Source of the DNA: Dichetophora obliterata
Taxonomy: Eukaryota > Arthropoda > Insecta > Diptera > Sciomyzidae
Reading direction: 5' to 3'
NCBI GenBank assembly: GCA_963920525.1
Contig: OY986437.1
Coordinates: 100,938,138-101,002,137 of the forward strand
Length of the DNA stretch: 64,000 nt
Every line of letters starts with the position of its first letter. Position 1 is the stretch's first letter. The translations under genes were made by a program, and so were the position numbers. This document shows, piece after piece, positions 1 through 11,314 of the stretch. The notes beneath the pieces are model-generated. The model was not told the DNA's origin. It was given only the letters and a program-made list of their open reading frames with translations, and searched no databases.

Positions 1-333
1 AATTGACTCACCTTAATATACATATATCATTACTATAGCTAAGATACAATCTAATATTTTAATAACTAATAACCAGAAACTTTTTTAAAATGGAAATGTC
101 GTAAAATCAAATTGAAAAACATAGAAAAAGACTCCGTCTATCACTATTAAAAAATTGTTATCACTGTTAAAGTGACAACATTGAAAATAGCTGTTAATAC
201 ATATTTATTTAGTTTTATAATCCATTAACACAATTAATTTTATCTTGTAATTCAAAAATTACCTTTATTTTTTCTTCCTAATGCAATGTTTTGCTTCTGA
301 ATGATTATTTTATGAAGTCCTGTTTTAAGGGGT
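1..333. other. AT-rich DNA, nothing recognised
   Basis: No open reading frame, RNA gene or clear repeat is visible. The composition is typical of the whole window. Confidence 0.6.
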
Positions 334-655
334 ATGAACAGTGTAAACGGCAGAATTTTAAGTGTTCATAAAAAAGTTTTGATTTTCTTATGAACAGTGA
401 AACGCCAGAATTTTAGGTGTTTTGTGTTTATTTTAAAAAAAGAAATCGTTTCGGTTGATTCATATCAAACTTTGTACACATCTTTTGTACTTAAAAAATG
501 TATTTATGTGCTAGCATAAAAGTACTTATTAATATACGGAAGATGTGTACAAAGATTGACATAAATCCATCAAACCAATTTCAATTTATAAAATAAACAA
601 AAAACACCTAAAATTCTGGCGTTTACACTGTTCATAAGAAAATCAAAACTTTTTT
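334..655. repeat. Small foldback (inverted repeat) element
   Basis: The left arm begins near 371 and the right arm ends near 655. The left arm carries ACGCCAGAATTTTAGGTGTT and the right arm its near-exact complement. Both arms also hold a TTTGTACACATCTT block on opposite strands, with about 45 bases of spacer. A degenerate direct duplicate of the outer part (GAACAGTGTAAACGGCAGAA) lies just to the left, at about 338-358. No target duplication was recognised. A MITE or foldback remnant is most likely. Confidence 0.7.
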
Positions 656-1640
656 TTTTATTAGACAAATACTTTTTCTCGAACCCGATTTCCAATTCGA
701 TTTTATCAAAAACACAAATCAGCTTCATTTTCTGCGTACACTATGAAAGCGGCTTTACATCGCGTGTTTCTGTGCTTACCTTTTTGTGTGCAGAGTTGCC
801 AACCATCACGCCACGCCACGATTAACTGCAAATACATTTTTGGAAATTTTTTTTCAACTCGTATTCACACTCGCGCCCGTTTTCTTTGTTTCTTTTTTAC
901 TTCTGCTAACTACTCGACCACTCAGAAACTTTAAATTCTGCATTCTAGAGGATTCCACTTTTCAGCGTGAGAACAAAACAATTTCGTAGAAGTTTGCACC
1001 ACGTTTGAGTGTAGCTCAACACACAAGTGGGCAATTCTGCAGACGTTGTTGCATCTAACTCTGCCCCGGTTCCAACTCTGCAGAAAGTGGATATCCTGGT
1101 CGTCGGTTGCAGCTAAGTGCGTTTCAAGTACTTCAAATAGTTGTGGAACTACTGCAACTATTTTCCTTTCCTTTCTTATGTTTTGGTGCTTTTTCTTTTT
1201 TGTGGCAACATTTAAATGCAAGATCAAGATTTGCTGCAACGCTGTTCGTGGTTAAGCATAGAATTGTTAAGGATGCAATTTTCTTCTCTTACTTCATTTC
1301 GTTCGTTTTGCGTACTCACGAAAGCTCTTTAAATATTGACCGTCCCAACAAACCTCAATTTCAAGTGAAGTTTATCAAAATGCCCACACTTGAAATCGCA
1401 CTAGGCGATAAATTAAAAATTTATGCGTTTCTTTAGTCACTAGAAATTGTTATAGTCTATAACGATAAAACTAAAATCTTTTAAATTCTAGGTATAGAAA
1501 AAAAAAATTTATATCAATTTGCTTGAATAGGTTTTTTGATCACAATAGAACGGATCGCCCGATTTGATTATTAAATATCGTAAAAAACTTACAATAACTA
1601 ACAAAACAATAAAATATAATAATAATAACTAAACAAAAAC
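656..1640. other. Unassigned region with chance ORFs
   Basis: This is somewhat less AT-rich than its surroundings. Overlapping short frames occur on both strands between about 743 and 1436, but none has a recognisable domain, signal peptide or family motif, and several overlap one another in different frames. I do not call a gene here. Confidence 0.5.
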
Positions 1641-1644
1641 ATCC

Positions 1645-1955
1645 TTCAAACATGCTATTTTGAAGCACTTTTCATCACATAATACTTAACAAAATATCAG
1701 ATCTTTAGCTCTATATGACTTTCTCTCTCTCTCTCTCTCTTGTTTGCTCTTTCTTAATTTAAGTTTTATCTGTCTTATGAATTTACATTTGTTTAACATA
1801 AAAATTTTTTGATAACACTTTTAATTGTATAACAATAAATTTAAATTACCTTAGATTTAAGTTTAAATGTTTTATAATAAGTTGAATTCAAATTATTTCT
1901 TTGAGCTCTGTACTATAAAAGAACCTAGTTCTTAATGTACTAATATAAATAAATA

Positions 1956-1994
<39 letters not shown>

Positions 1995-2008
1995 TATAAT
2001 AATAATAA
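1645..2008 (+). mobile_element. LINE 3' end with TAA tail (copy 1)
   Basis: This segment shares ordered blocks with 59853-60140: CTCTATAT followed by a TCTC run, TCTTATGAATTTACATT, AAATGTTTTATAATA, and AAAGAAC..AGTTCTTA.TGTACT. It ends in an imperfect TAAA and TAA repeat at about 1949-2007. The matching copy near 59.5 kb carries a degenerate LINE C-terminus upstream, so this is read as the 3' untranslated end of a 5'-truncated non-LTR retrotransposon. The clade is not assigned. Confidence 0.6.
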
Positions 2009-2010
2009 AT

Positions 2011-3180
2011 AATTTTAAGGAGAACACTTGTATGGAAATACAAAAAAAAAACATTTATGTCAGTAAAATTTTTTCCAAATTTTGTAGAATAAATTTTTTT
2101 AAAAATTAAATAAAAAAAGCCTAGTTTAGCACCTTATCTGTAAAATGAGTAACATTTCATTAAAATCGATGTATAAAATTTTAATAAACACACAATTTAC
2201 TTCAGGTACCTAATTTTGAGGAAAATTTTTAATTTAGGTTTGTGTAATTTAATTTGTTTAAAATTTTTTGGCCTAATGACTGAATATAGGAATATGTTTA
2301 TGGCTTAGCGGCGGGAGGATCAATTTTTTTGTGACAAAAAAAGAAAAAATCAACTAATATGATCGAATTTCGACTAAAAGCGATACTAGTATACACTTTC
2401 AGACAGACGGACAGGACAGCATTTTTGTTTTTTTGGTGGTTAGAGGAAGTTTTAAATTTATAGTGACTACCGCAATATATTTAGGTAGCTGTTCATTGTT
2501 TTTAAGAGTGAAAGTGAATTTCTTTGCTTTTCACACAATTATTTTATTTTTTTAGAAAAACTAATACATTCAAATACAGATAATTTCTGTTAAATAGAAA
2601 AACTTAAACATTTAAATACAGATAATTTCATTTCAAATTATTTAAATGAAGAAGAAGAATTGAAAAACATTATTGCTTATTTAATTATTTCAAGGTTATT
2701 TTATTAATTTTCTTTAGACAATTAACTTTACGGTATGAAATTTCAGGCTCATTCTTGAAGTTTATCTTAAACTTTTGCTTACTATTTTTTTTTTTTTTGT
2801 ATTTCACTATTTTTTGGTCAAATTTGCTGCCATTATTCAAAAAGTTAAAAAATTTGAGCATTTACGGATTTCAAGGAAAACTAAAGTACTTTGGTCAGAA
2901 AAGTTCAAGGCTCCATTCCGCACCTTGGATAAATGTGTATACAATTTTAATAGGAATTTATAAAACCTATTAGAATTATAACTTAAAAATGCTAAATCGA
3001 TAAAAAGTGCGTTTTTGACATTTTTCGCAATTAAGAAAAGGATAAAGTTAATTGGATTGGAAAAGGATAAAGGAAAATATTTTTCCTGAGAGCACAACAA
3101 TTGCTAATAAAACCAGGGACCGTAACGGTTATAATTTTTTTCAAAAAAGTCAACAAATAATCGTTATTTTATAACTGATT
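2011..3180. other. AT-rich DNA, nothing recognised apart from a micro-repeat
   Basis: Short ORFs at about 2755-3100 overlap on both strands and look like chance frames. A short segment near 2285-2330 (ATATGTTTATGG then GCGGCGG and AGGAT) recurs near 30347-30376, which suggests a small dispersed repeat. Confidence 0.5.
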
Positions 3181-3182
3181 TC

Positions 3183-3425
3183 ATTTCGATCAAAAATAAA
3201 AGTTAAAATTTGACTTTTAGTTTTTGGATCAAAAATATTGGTTTACATTTCACTTATTTTTTTAATCAAAAATAAAAGTTAAAATATGACTTTTATCTTT
3301 TTCGATCATAAATATAAGCTTAAATTTGATTTTAACTTTTTTAATCAAAAATAAAAGTTCAAATTTGACTTTTAATTTCTAATCAAAAATAACAGTTAAA
3401 ATTTGACTTTTATTTTACGAAAAAC
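3183..3425. repeat. Minisatellite, about 45-50 bp unit
   Basis: About five degenerate copies of a unit containing ATCAAAAATAAAAGTTAAA followed by TTTGACTTTTA lie head to tail. Confidence 0.8.
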
Positions 3426-3699
3426 CTACTCACTTCCTAAGAACTCCACTAAGATTGCGAAATATGTAAAAAAAATATTTATAAACACAATTGTTTTAAA
3501 AATATGATTTATTTAAAAAAAAATTATTTTAACTTCGTATAACAATTCAAACAATTGCAAAAAACGAAATTTTTATATTATTATTTTTATATTAGTTTTA
3601 TTTTTGTTCAAAGTATGAAAACAAAATTATGATAATCTTTTTAAGTCATTTTAAAAGATAAGTATAATTTTTTAAATTTTTTATGATTTTTTTGTGTTC

Positions 3700-4030
3700 G
3701 AAATGCCAGAACAGCTATAACTTTTTTATCCGAATTTTGGATTTTGTAATTGTGTGTAGAAAATAGCTTAAGGCAATGCCATAGCTACCCGTGGTGTTGT
3801 TTTGTTAAATTTTTAGGTTTTTGGGGAATTTTTTCGTAAAGCAACCCAAACTCGAAACTTACACAATGGTACACTTCTAGTAAAAAATTCATAACGACCA
3901 ACTTTTCAATGTAATCACTATTTTTTAAAAAAAGGACACTTCTTTGATAAAATATTAAGTAAAACCTATGTAATGCTTCTCCAATTATTGGGCTCTCGAG
4001 CAAGTTCTAAAAGTTCATCAATCGGCATCA
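3700..4030. repeat. Dispersed repeat, copy 1 (second copy near 41.5-42.7 kb)
   Basis: It shares ordered blocks with the later copy: ACAGCTATAACTTTTT then ATCCGA, an AAATAGCTTAA-type block, TTTTTGGGGA, and at the right end TTGGGCTCTCGAG with ATCAATCGGCA. The later copy is much longer between these blocks. The family is unknown and no coding potential was seen. Confidence 0.6.
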
Positions 4031-4784
4031 TCAATTTTTTCATCGCTTCAATAATAACAGCTTATGTGCAATTAATTAGGAAAGATAGCAACTCTCAGAA
4101 ATAAAGAAGAGAGATCTAAAAGAACTGGTGAACAAAAATATCATCCCAAGGATTTTCGTAGACACATGCTATAAATATTTAATAGATTAATGCGATTTTT
4201 CTAAATACTACTGCTTAGTACTGAGGGTATTCACAAGTAAACGTAAAATTATATCTGGCTTGACAACGCCCACTATAAACACAAACCTCTATAAATAAAA
4301 ACTACAATCAAAATTTTAACAACGTGTCCTTGCAAGCATTAGAAGGGAGAAAATGGACAACCTTTCACTTAAAACATACAAGAAAACCTTGTGAATACCC
4401 TCACTATAACCTTAAACGAAATTTTTTTTTAGGTTACTGTAACCTTTAATGAATTTTTTTTTTTTTTGTTCCCATAACGTAAATAATAAAACTTTTTGTT
4501 CAGATTTTACAGTAAAATTTCTTTCATGTTGTATTTTAAGTGCATTTTCCCTATTTTATTATGTATGTTTTTAATTTCATACTTAATTTTATGTTCAACT
4601 AAATTTTAACTTCTATATTTAATTTTCATTATTTCACTTTTATCATTTGTTTTGTATTTCATATAAAATTTTTTGCTAAATAAAATGCCAACTAACACAT
4701 AAATTTATTCCTGATACTCAGTTTTTTGTAAAGAAAAAATAATAATTTTTTCAGTTAAAAAGGCACGACATCAAATAAAACCAT
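4031..4784. other. AT-rich DNA, nothing recognised
   Basis: No ORF of note and no clear repeat structure were seen. Confidence 0.5.
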
Positions 4785-4805
4785 GGTTAGGTTAGGTTAG
4801 GTTAG
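4785..4805 (+). repeat. Short TTAGG telomere-like run
   Basis: Four head-to-tail GGTTA units are followed by GTCTGGCTGCC. TTAGG is the canonical insect telomere repeat, but most flies lack it at chromosome ends. Short interstitial runs followed by TCTGGCTG are a familiar dispersed sequence in fly genomes, so this is probably a piece of such a repeat and not a telomere. Confidence 0.6.
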
Positions 4806-6376
4806 TCTGGCTGCCTCAACCGAAACAGGAGTTCGTCTAGGTTAATAATATCACAATATCAGTAAAACCATGCGTTGAATAAAATAATTTCAAGAAAACA
4901 GGCACAAGTGCTAAATTGATTTTTCCACTATCAAATGAAAAAAAAACGGAACAACATAAAAACTCACTTAATTAATTGTGATCTACTTAAATTTACATGA
5001 ATTTACTTGCGAGCCTTAGATCAAGTAAGTTTTTTGAAGATGGCAACAACTCTGTATAGAGTCAATCAGACAGCTGACTATACAGCCTGTTTCGGAAATC
5101 GCTACATTTCCTCTTCAGTATTCTGGAGTGATCAAGCTGCAATCAACCCACTGTTAAAGTATAACATGATTCTAAACTTGTTCGAAAAAATTCGTAAGAA
5201 TTATTATGTTCTCATCGGCCATTTATGGCAATCATATGACTTTTAAGGCACAAAGCAATTTATAGATGAATGCCATCAACTCTACCAAGGTTGTTATCTG
5301 TTCTAGTTGCATCTTATTTATTTCGATATTTATTTATTTAATACTTTATAGCAAAGCAGTTTTTTCCTTCTCCGAAAAATTCGTAAATTTTGAGTTGTGC
5401 CCCTCTTGTTATTAGTGTGCGATATATCGACCCATTTGCGCAAATTTATCGTATGTGGGCATTCCCAAACTGGCGTTACGAACGAGTTTTACGAAGAAAT
5501 ATTAAAAACATAATGAAAATGTCTAATTTTTAAACAGGTTCTTTCTTATTTGAGTTGTAATTAAGTAGCACTATATAAAGTAAAAACAATGGCAATAATT
5601 GACCCAAAGGATTTTAAGATATAAGCAAAAATATGTACTGGCGTTACGTTACAAAAAACGAAAGTGATTTTTGATCGATAACTAAATTTGCAAAACTCTC
5701 TGAATTCGGCAAGACTTTTTTGCTCACAACTTTTTTAAGAGGGTTTGAAATAACATAGGTTTATTTTTCAAGTGATCAAATTTACAAATCTTCACTGTTT
5801 TTATGAAGCTTTTTGATGCGTTACTTTACTTAAATTTCCACTGTAGGTGAATTGGGTTATTAAGTAATTAGGTAGTTAAGTAATTGTGTAATTAAGTTAT
5901 TAAGAAACAAGTTTTATATATTGTCCTTTCCTTGCTTCAACCATTTTTTCATTATCTTTAACCAATCCGTTTCATTATCTTTAACCGTCTTCCATTTCTA
6001 CTAAAACACAAAAGCTTACGAAACACTTACTAAAATTTTACGAAAGAGGAAAACTACATTTGTGAAACAATGCAGACGATTTGATCTTCAAGGTAAATTA
6101 ATTTATGCTTAAATTGCTTTAATAAATAACATTAAAATGTTTCTCTTAGATTATATCATAAAATAATAAGTTTCTTAATAAGTTTTAATTTTTTGGTCGC
6201 AGTGGACTTTTCTGTGGAAACGCCATATTTTGTCATATTTTGTAAATTGACTTTCTGATGCAAATTTGCTTAACATCCCACAACGCATCTCCTAGTAAAA
6301 TATTGTAGCTTACATTTTTATAGCAAATTAGGTAATTATATAAGCACATATAAAATTTTGTTTTGATATTGCAAGC
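4806..6376. other. AT-rich DNA with one unrecognised short ORF
   Basis: The frame 5007-5246 (79 codons, plus strand) has no recognisable motif. Near 5840-5905 there is a run of TTAAGTAATTAGGTAG-like direct repeats. No gene is called. Confidence 0.45.
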
Positions 6377-7524
6377 TACACTGAGAAAACAAAAAATCAA
6401 AAACGCACATTTTAAAAACGTTTAGTAAAATTAATATTTTTAAAAATATTATACGCCACACAAAAATGAAAACGCACATTTTTAAATAGAAAAGTAAAAC
6501 GAAACGTTTTTAAAACAACAACGAATATTTTACTATGATAAATTAGGATAAAATTTATATTTTTAAAAACATTTTACGCCATACAAAAATGAAAACGCAC
6601 ATTTTTAAATAGAAAAGTGAAACGAAACGTTTTTAAAACAACTACGAACGTTTTACCATGACAGTAAAATTCACATAATTTTTTTCCAAAACACTTGTTA
6701 ATAACGAATTGTTTGTTGTATATGTTTCATTGACTTATGTATTTGATATTTGTTCAGAAAATAAAATATTTTTCATTCTCAATTTCATCACTGCAGTTTG
6801 CCTGCAAGAAAGTAAAAGAGTTTGAGTTGGAGCATTTGCTGCTACAACTAAAAGGTAAGTATTTTAAATAAAATTAATAACTTCTGGCAAAATTTTATTT
6901 TTTATAGACGCTGGGATACAATATAATTTTCTAAACAATTTTAACGAGATGAACATAGCTGATGATAAAATAACCATTAAACCAAATAACCATAAAACTG
7001 TAAATTTAAAAACCAATAAAGCTTTTTTTAATTAATAGAGGAAATGCGGATCTCTGTAAATTTTTTTAATTAATGGGAAAAAATGAACATTTTCGTTTTT
7101 AGAATATAAATAATTGTTGTACCATTGCATTTTAAAATGTTTATTGTTACAAATCGAACGAACATTTTAGAATCTAATTTTAAAATTTTCATTTTTGAAA
7201 GGATAATAAACATTTTACATTTGAGAATATTTATTATTAAAAATCAAACGAACATTTAAGAATCTCGTTTTAAAATTTTCGTTTTTGAATTGAAAATAAA
7301 CGTTTTACTACAGCATTTTAAAATATCCATTGTTAAAAATCAAACGAACATTTAGAATCTCATTTTAAATTGTAAGTTTTTAAAATGAAAATAAACGTTT
7401 TACTATTTCATTTTAAAATGTTCGTTCTTAAAATTAAAATAAACGTTAGAAGTGCAAAATCTGGGTTAAACGTTTTTAAAAGTAGCTCGTTTCTGCCACT
7501 TTTGAAAATGTTGTTTTCTGTGTA
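6377..7524. mobile_element. TA-flanked MITE-like element with internal repeats
   Basis: The left end reads TACACTGAGAAAACAAA. The right end, read inward, is TACACAGAAAACAACATT, an imperfect terminal inverted repeat beginning with TA. The left interior has two copies of a block with AACGCACATTTTTAAATAG (about 6470-6540 and 6594-6660). The right interior has a roughly 91-bp tandem repeat. Ends of the TA-CACTGAGAAAA type are common among Tc1/mariner-derived MITEs. No transposase was seen. Confidence 0.6.
7130..7450. repeat. About 91-bp tandem repeat inside the MITE-like element
   Basis: Three to four degenerate units each contain a TCGAACGAACATTT or TCAAACGAACATTT block, then TTTTAAAATTTTC, then AATAAACGTTTTAC. 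The CGAACATTT block recurs at about 7157, 7249 and 7340. Confidence 0.7.
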
Positions 7525-8246
7525 GAGCATAGAAAAAATGCTCACTTGTTGGTTTGTTGACACATACGATAATTCTGCGCAAAGTGTTCGATATGTTGAT
7601 CTTTCCAATCTTAGCTTAAAATAGATTCGAGCTTATCGGACATCTTTCTTATTTACTTTTTTATAATATTTTAATAATTATATAATTTTGTAAATTATAA
7701 TTATAAATTATACAATTTATTTTTTGTATTCCTTTGGACCGTATGGGGAAGGGTGGGGTTCCTTTAAATCCCGGCTATGATTCCGAATTACAGACATATT
7801 ATAGCTTGAAATTTCAGAATTGATATTGTTGTTGTGGTTTATTTCTGTCCTGAAGTCAATATTTTCATAAAAGAGTTACTAATTTTGGGATTTTATCCTA
7901 TGGATCTTAAAACAAATAAATATTAATTTAACAATAAAGATAATCATTTAAAATAGAAATAATAACTAATCGGAAACTGACAGTAAAAAGACCTATTATT
8001 AATAACACAATATTTCTAGAATACTGCAAATTATGTGATCAGTTTTATTGATACCGCTATAAAAATAGAGCAACACAGAGAAATATCTACACATAAAAAC
8101 TTAATAAAATAGAACAAATTTAAGAAGTTTTCTCTATGGTTTTCACACAAGAACTTTTTCTTAAATTATTAAATTATTATTATTATGTCTATAACTATAA
8201 AGTTATTAACTTGAAGAAATTCAATACGAAAATCTCATAGAGTTTC
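7525..8246. other. AT-rich DNA, possible outer arm of a second MITE
   Basis: From about 8095 the sequence ACACAGAGAAATATCT and TTAAGAAGTTTTCT has weak inverted counterparts near 8900-8945 (AGAAGTTTTCTTCTC, ACCTCTCTTTCTGCG). The element at 8247-8819 may therefore sit inside an older inverted-repeat element. The evidence is weak. Confidence 0.35.
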
Positions 8247-8819
8247 TACACGGTAAAAAATCTTGGACTAAATTTTAAACTTTTTTGGACAACACCAAAA
8301 TAAGATTACGTTTTAATCCAAGAAAAATTTTAAAATTTTCTAATCCAAGAAAATGTGCAAAAAGCTTAAAAAAGCGTTAATGATTTAAATACACGTTCGC
8401 TGATGTGCTGTCTAATACCTTATCCACTCGTCCAACTCAGTTGTTAATAAAGTTGCGCTTATTTAGAATCATTACGAATGCGAGTAAACTTGCAGTAAGT
8501 AAGGAAACAAGCAGAAAAGCGGGTTCGAGACCCAGCTAAATTAAACTAAGATAACAAAATGTTCAGACCAGTTCGTGATTTGAACACACGTCCTCTGATG
8601 TGCTGGTTGAACACCTTATCCACTCATCCAACTCATTTCTTAACAAACTTACGCTTATTTTCCATCATTACGATGCAAGAAAGTTCCTTTCAGGAACGTG
8701 GGTTTGAGGCCCAGCTTAATTAAACTAAAGTGGGGATTAAAAAATAGTACTTTCTGGATTAAAAATGCCTTTAAATCAAAGTTTGGATTAAAAAGTAGTC
8801 CAAAATTTTTAGCCGTGTA
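8247..8819. mobile_element. TA-flanked MITE with ends TACACGGTAAAAA
   Basis: The left end is TACACGGTAAAAAATCTTGG and the right end is its near complement (TTTTTAGCCGTGTA), followed inward by matching GGACTA and TAGTCC blocks. The TA at each end fits a Tc1/mariner-type target. The interior holds two tandem tRNA-like units. Confidence 0.65.
8375..8735 (-). repeat. Two tandem tRNA-like SINE units, about 196 bp period
   Basis: Read on the minus strand, each unit has GAGTTGGAYGAGTGGATAAGG, which resembles a tRNA A box of the Leu/Ser type, followed by CAGCACATCAG. The second unit also has GTGTTCAAATCACG, a B-box-like sequence. The TATCCACTC block occurs at 8421 and 8617. A T-arm-like GGTTCGAGACC occurs on the plus strand at about 8522-8532. 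These are read as tRNA-derived SINE copies; they are not functional tRNAs. Confidence 0.5.
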
Positions 8820-9165
8820 GGTTTTCTTCCTAATTTTGTTTAAGAAGAAATTCCATGCAGCTTCTAGAAATCTTTTTAAATAAATAAAAGAAGATTTTTG
8901 ATAAAAATATAAGAAGTTTTCTTCTCAAAAAATACCTCTCTTTCTGCGTATTTCATTCCTATTGTTCTAAATACATTTTAAGGCAGTATTCTAGTGAAGA
9001 GAAGATTAAAAACCAGTTAATATTTTAACGATCCATTTTTTTATATGTTTATTAATATTTCAATACAAATATTCAGTACAATATACAAACAAAAATTGAA
9101 AAAAAAATTTAAATTGAAAAAATTACAGGCTGTAAGTGGAGGTGCTAAAAACAGGGTGCGTCCTT
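8820..9165. other. AT-rich DNA between MITE and hAT element
   Basis: Nothing is recognised beyond the weak outer inverted repeat mentioned for 8095-8945. Confidence 0.5.
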
Positions 9166-9851
9166 GTAGATAGCAAGGCTGTGGAGTCAGAGTCGGAGTC
9201 AGAGTCGTGGAGTCGGAGTCGTGGAGTCGGAGTCGCTGTGTTTTTGCCGGAGTCGGAGTCGCGAGTTTTTTTTAGCGACTCCGACTCCGGCAAAAACACC
9301 GCGACTTTTTCAAATATTTTTCAAATATTTTCCAAAATATAAATTCTTTCAAATTTTTTTTTTTTCAATATTTTCAATTTTCAAATATTTGCCTTTTTTT
9401 ATAGAAGTTGACTAAATCTTTTATAATGAATTATTTTTTAGTTTATTTAATTTGAATTATTTATTTTGTTGATTTTTGTTGTGTTTTTGATGAAATAAAA
9501 ACGTTAAAAATGTGCGACTTTTGCGCGACTTTTCGTTTTTGAAAAAACGGCTTTTTCCTCCTTTTTCAAAATTTTCAACAGTCACAATGATTGTCATTCA
9601 TAAACTTGTGCTTTCATTTTCTCATGATTAAGAAGAAAATGAAGCAAACATAAGCATTAACTTTCTCTCACAAGTAAAAGCAGATTTGATAAGTCACTGC
9701 AAAAAAGAAAAAACTTCGCTGAAAGCGTCGCCATGTTCATTTTAAATGCAATTGCTGTTTGCATATTTTCTCTATCGTGTGAATACTCTCTATGTATGTA
9801 CATAGTATGTACACTAGAGCTGGTTGATTTGTAGGGAGTGAAAAAATTCAC

Positions 9852-10544
9852 CAATTTCCCTATGATTTCAGTATTCTATGGGTTATTCCATGAAAATTTG
9901 CCGAAGGAACCATACCTCTATCGTTAAAATCGAGTCCCCTACTTTTTGTTGGTAGATTTTTTCCCAAATTGACGTTCGTATGAAATATTACCTACACGTT
10001 CACATCCATAACTCAAAAACTATCGAGTTTACAATTCAAAACGAAGAGTTTAAGCCCAAATTTATCGAATTCGGTTGATTAATTCATGCGATATTGCTAA
10101 AACAAAATAACAAAATAATAAATCGCATGAATTAATCAACCGAATTCGATAAATTTGGGCTTAAACTCTTCATTTTGAATTGTAAATTGAATTAAATAAT
10201 GGATTGAGCCAAAAAAATGCCCATGAAAGTAATATTCTTGGACAAAATAATGAAAAAAAAAAAAGGAAAAATGGTCCAAAATTTGGACAAAAATGACCGT
10301 AACTTTTGAATCGTTGGACCAATGTTGGAGATTTTTTTTTTTTGTAAATTGATCAAAATGACCTTTCCAACGCGCCTAATGGCGATTAAACCCGATTGAT
10401 AGTTTTTGAGTTATGGATGTGAACGTGTAGGTAATATTTCATACGAACGTCAATTTGGTAAAAAATCTACCAACAAAAAGCAAATGTTCCTTTGGCAAAT
10501 TTTCATGGAATAACCCATAGAATACGGAAATCATAGGGAAATTG
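9852..10544. mobile_element. Foldback element nested in the hAT
   Basis: The outer arms read CAATTTCCCTATGATTTC and ATTCTATGGGTTATTCCATG at the left, with complements at 10494-10544. A second inverted pair lies nearer the centre: GTTTAAGCCCAAATTTATCG at about 10048-10067, with its complement at about 10148-10167. The pair ATCCATAACTCAAAAACTAT forms an intermediate arm. No coding sequence or clear target duplication was seen. Confidence 0.75.
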
Positions 10545-10597
10545 TCGAAAGATAAATCGACCCGCCCTAATATACACTCTATGAATTAGCCATTCGT

Positions 10598-11038
10598 ATG
10601 AAAGGTATACAGTTGCAAGATGAAGAACGTAATGATTACTCTTCATCAAATATAATTCCAGAGGCCGTTGTTGTAGATGGTTTTGAAAAATATTTAGACG
10701 AGCAGGAGCAGTCCAAGCGTCGTCGTTTTAATTTAGTAGAAAGTAGCGAAGACACCGAAACTCCAACAGTCTTAGATAAATTTAAAATAGACTTTTACCA
10801 AGCATTAAAGGAGGTGGAGAAATTCGACCGTTCTTTAAATTTAGCAATAAAAGATGCAATTCCAAAGTACCCTGAGATTATCCAAGATGCTGCTATGATC
10901 GCCACGGCATTGTCACCGACACAAGTCTCTATAAAACGACTATTTTCTGCACTCAGAATCATCATTTCCGATTTGACAGCATCAATGAAGCCAGATATTA
11001 TTGACGCTATCCTATTTTTAAAATTAAATGCTGAATAA
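10598..11038 (+). pseudogene. hAT transposase C-terminal remnant
   Basis: The open frame encodes 146 residues. The last 85 or so match the hAT C-terminal dimerisation region: a leading YPEII-type segment, then LSPTQVSIKRLFSAL and a DAILFLKLN ending, as in ZBED-like hAT transposases. This domain mediates transposase oligomerisation and does not by itself cleave DNA. The BED zinc finger and the RNase-H-like catalytic core normally upstream are absent; the frame starts just right of the nested foldback at 9852-10544. The ATG at 10598 is only the first methionine in the remnant and is not taken as a true start. The stop at 11036-11038 is probably the natural terminus. The serine-valine-glutamate usual before RLFS is here S-I-K. 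It is not expected to be functional. Confidence 0.88.
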
Positions 11039-11314
11039 TTTTTTATTTTAGATTAACTGCTTGAAGTTTTGTTATTTTATTTCAAGTTTTGTTATTTTAA
11101 GTTTTCGTTGTTATAATATTTTGTTTATTATTAAAAGAATTAATAAAAATAAATAAAATATTTAAAAAGTAAAATGTTATGTTGATTTATTTTTGTCTTT
11201 GGTCGTAGTCTGAGTCGGAGTCGGAGTCGGAGTCGTACTTTAAAAATTTCGGCGGTTGGAGTCGAAGTCGGAGTCGCAACTATTTTTTGACGACTTCACA
11301 GCCCTGGTAGATAG

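Larger units (their letters stand above)
9174..11306 (+). mobile_element. hAT transposon, decayed, with exact 8-bp target duplication
   Basis: The ends are CAAGGCTGTGGAGTC at the left and, read inward, CAGGGCTGTGAAGTC at the right. Arrays of GGAGTC repeats lie just inside both ends. The 8-bp sequence GTAGATAG flanks the element exactly, at 9166-9173 and 11307-11314. The 8-bp duplication, the CAGGGCTGTG-type ends and the hAT C-terminal coding remnant (10598-11038) together identify the superfamily. Most of the transposase is missing, and a foldback insertion occupies 9852-10544. Confidence 0.92.

Noticed and set aside
1720..1742. TC microsatellite as a feature of interest
   Set aside because: It is a short, ordinary simple repeat inside the LINE 3' end.
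4785..4805. Telomere
   Set aside because: Only four TTAGG-type units are present in the middle of unrelated DNA, and the following TCTGGCTG is typical of an interstitial dispersed repeat.
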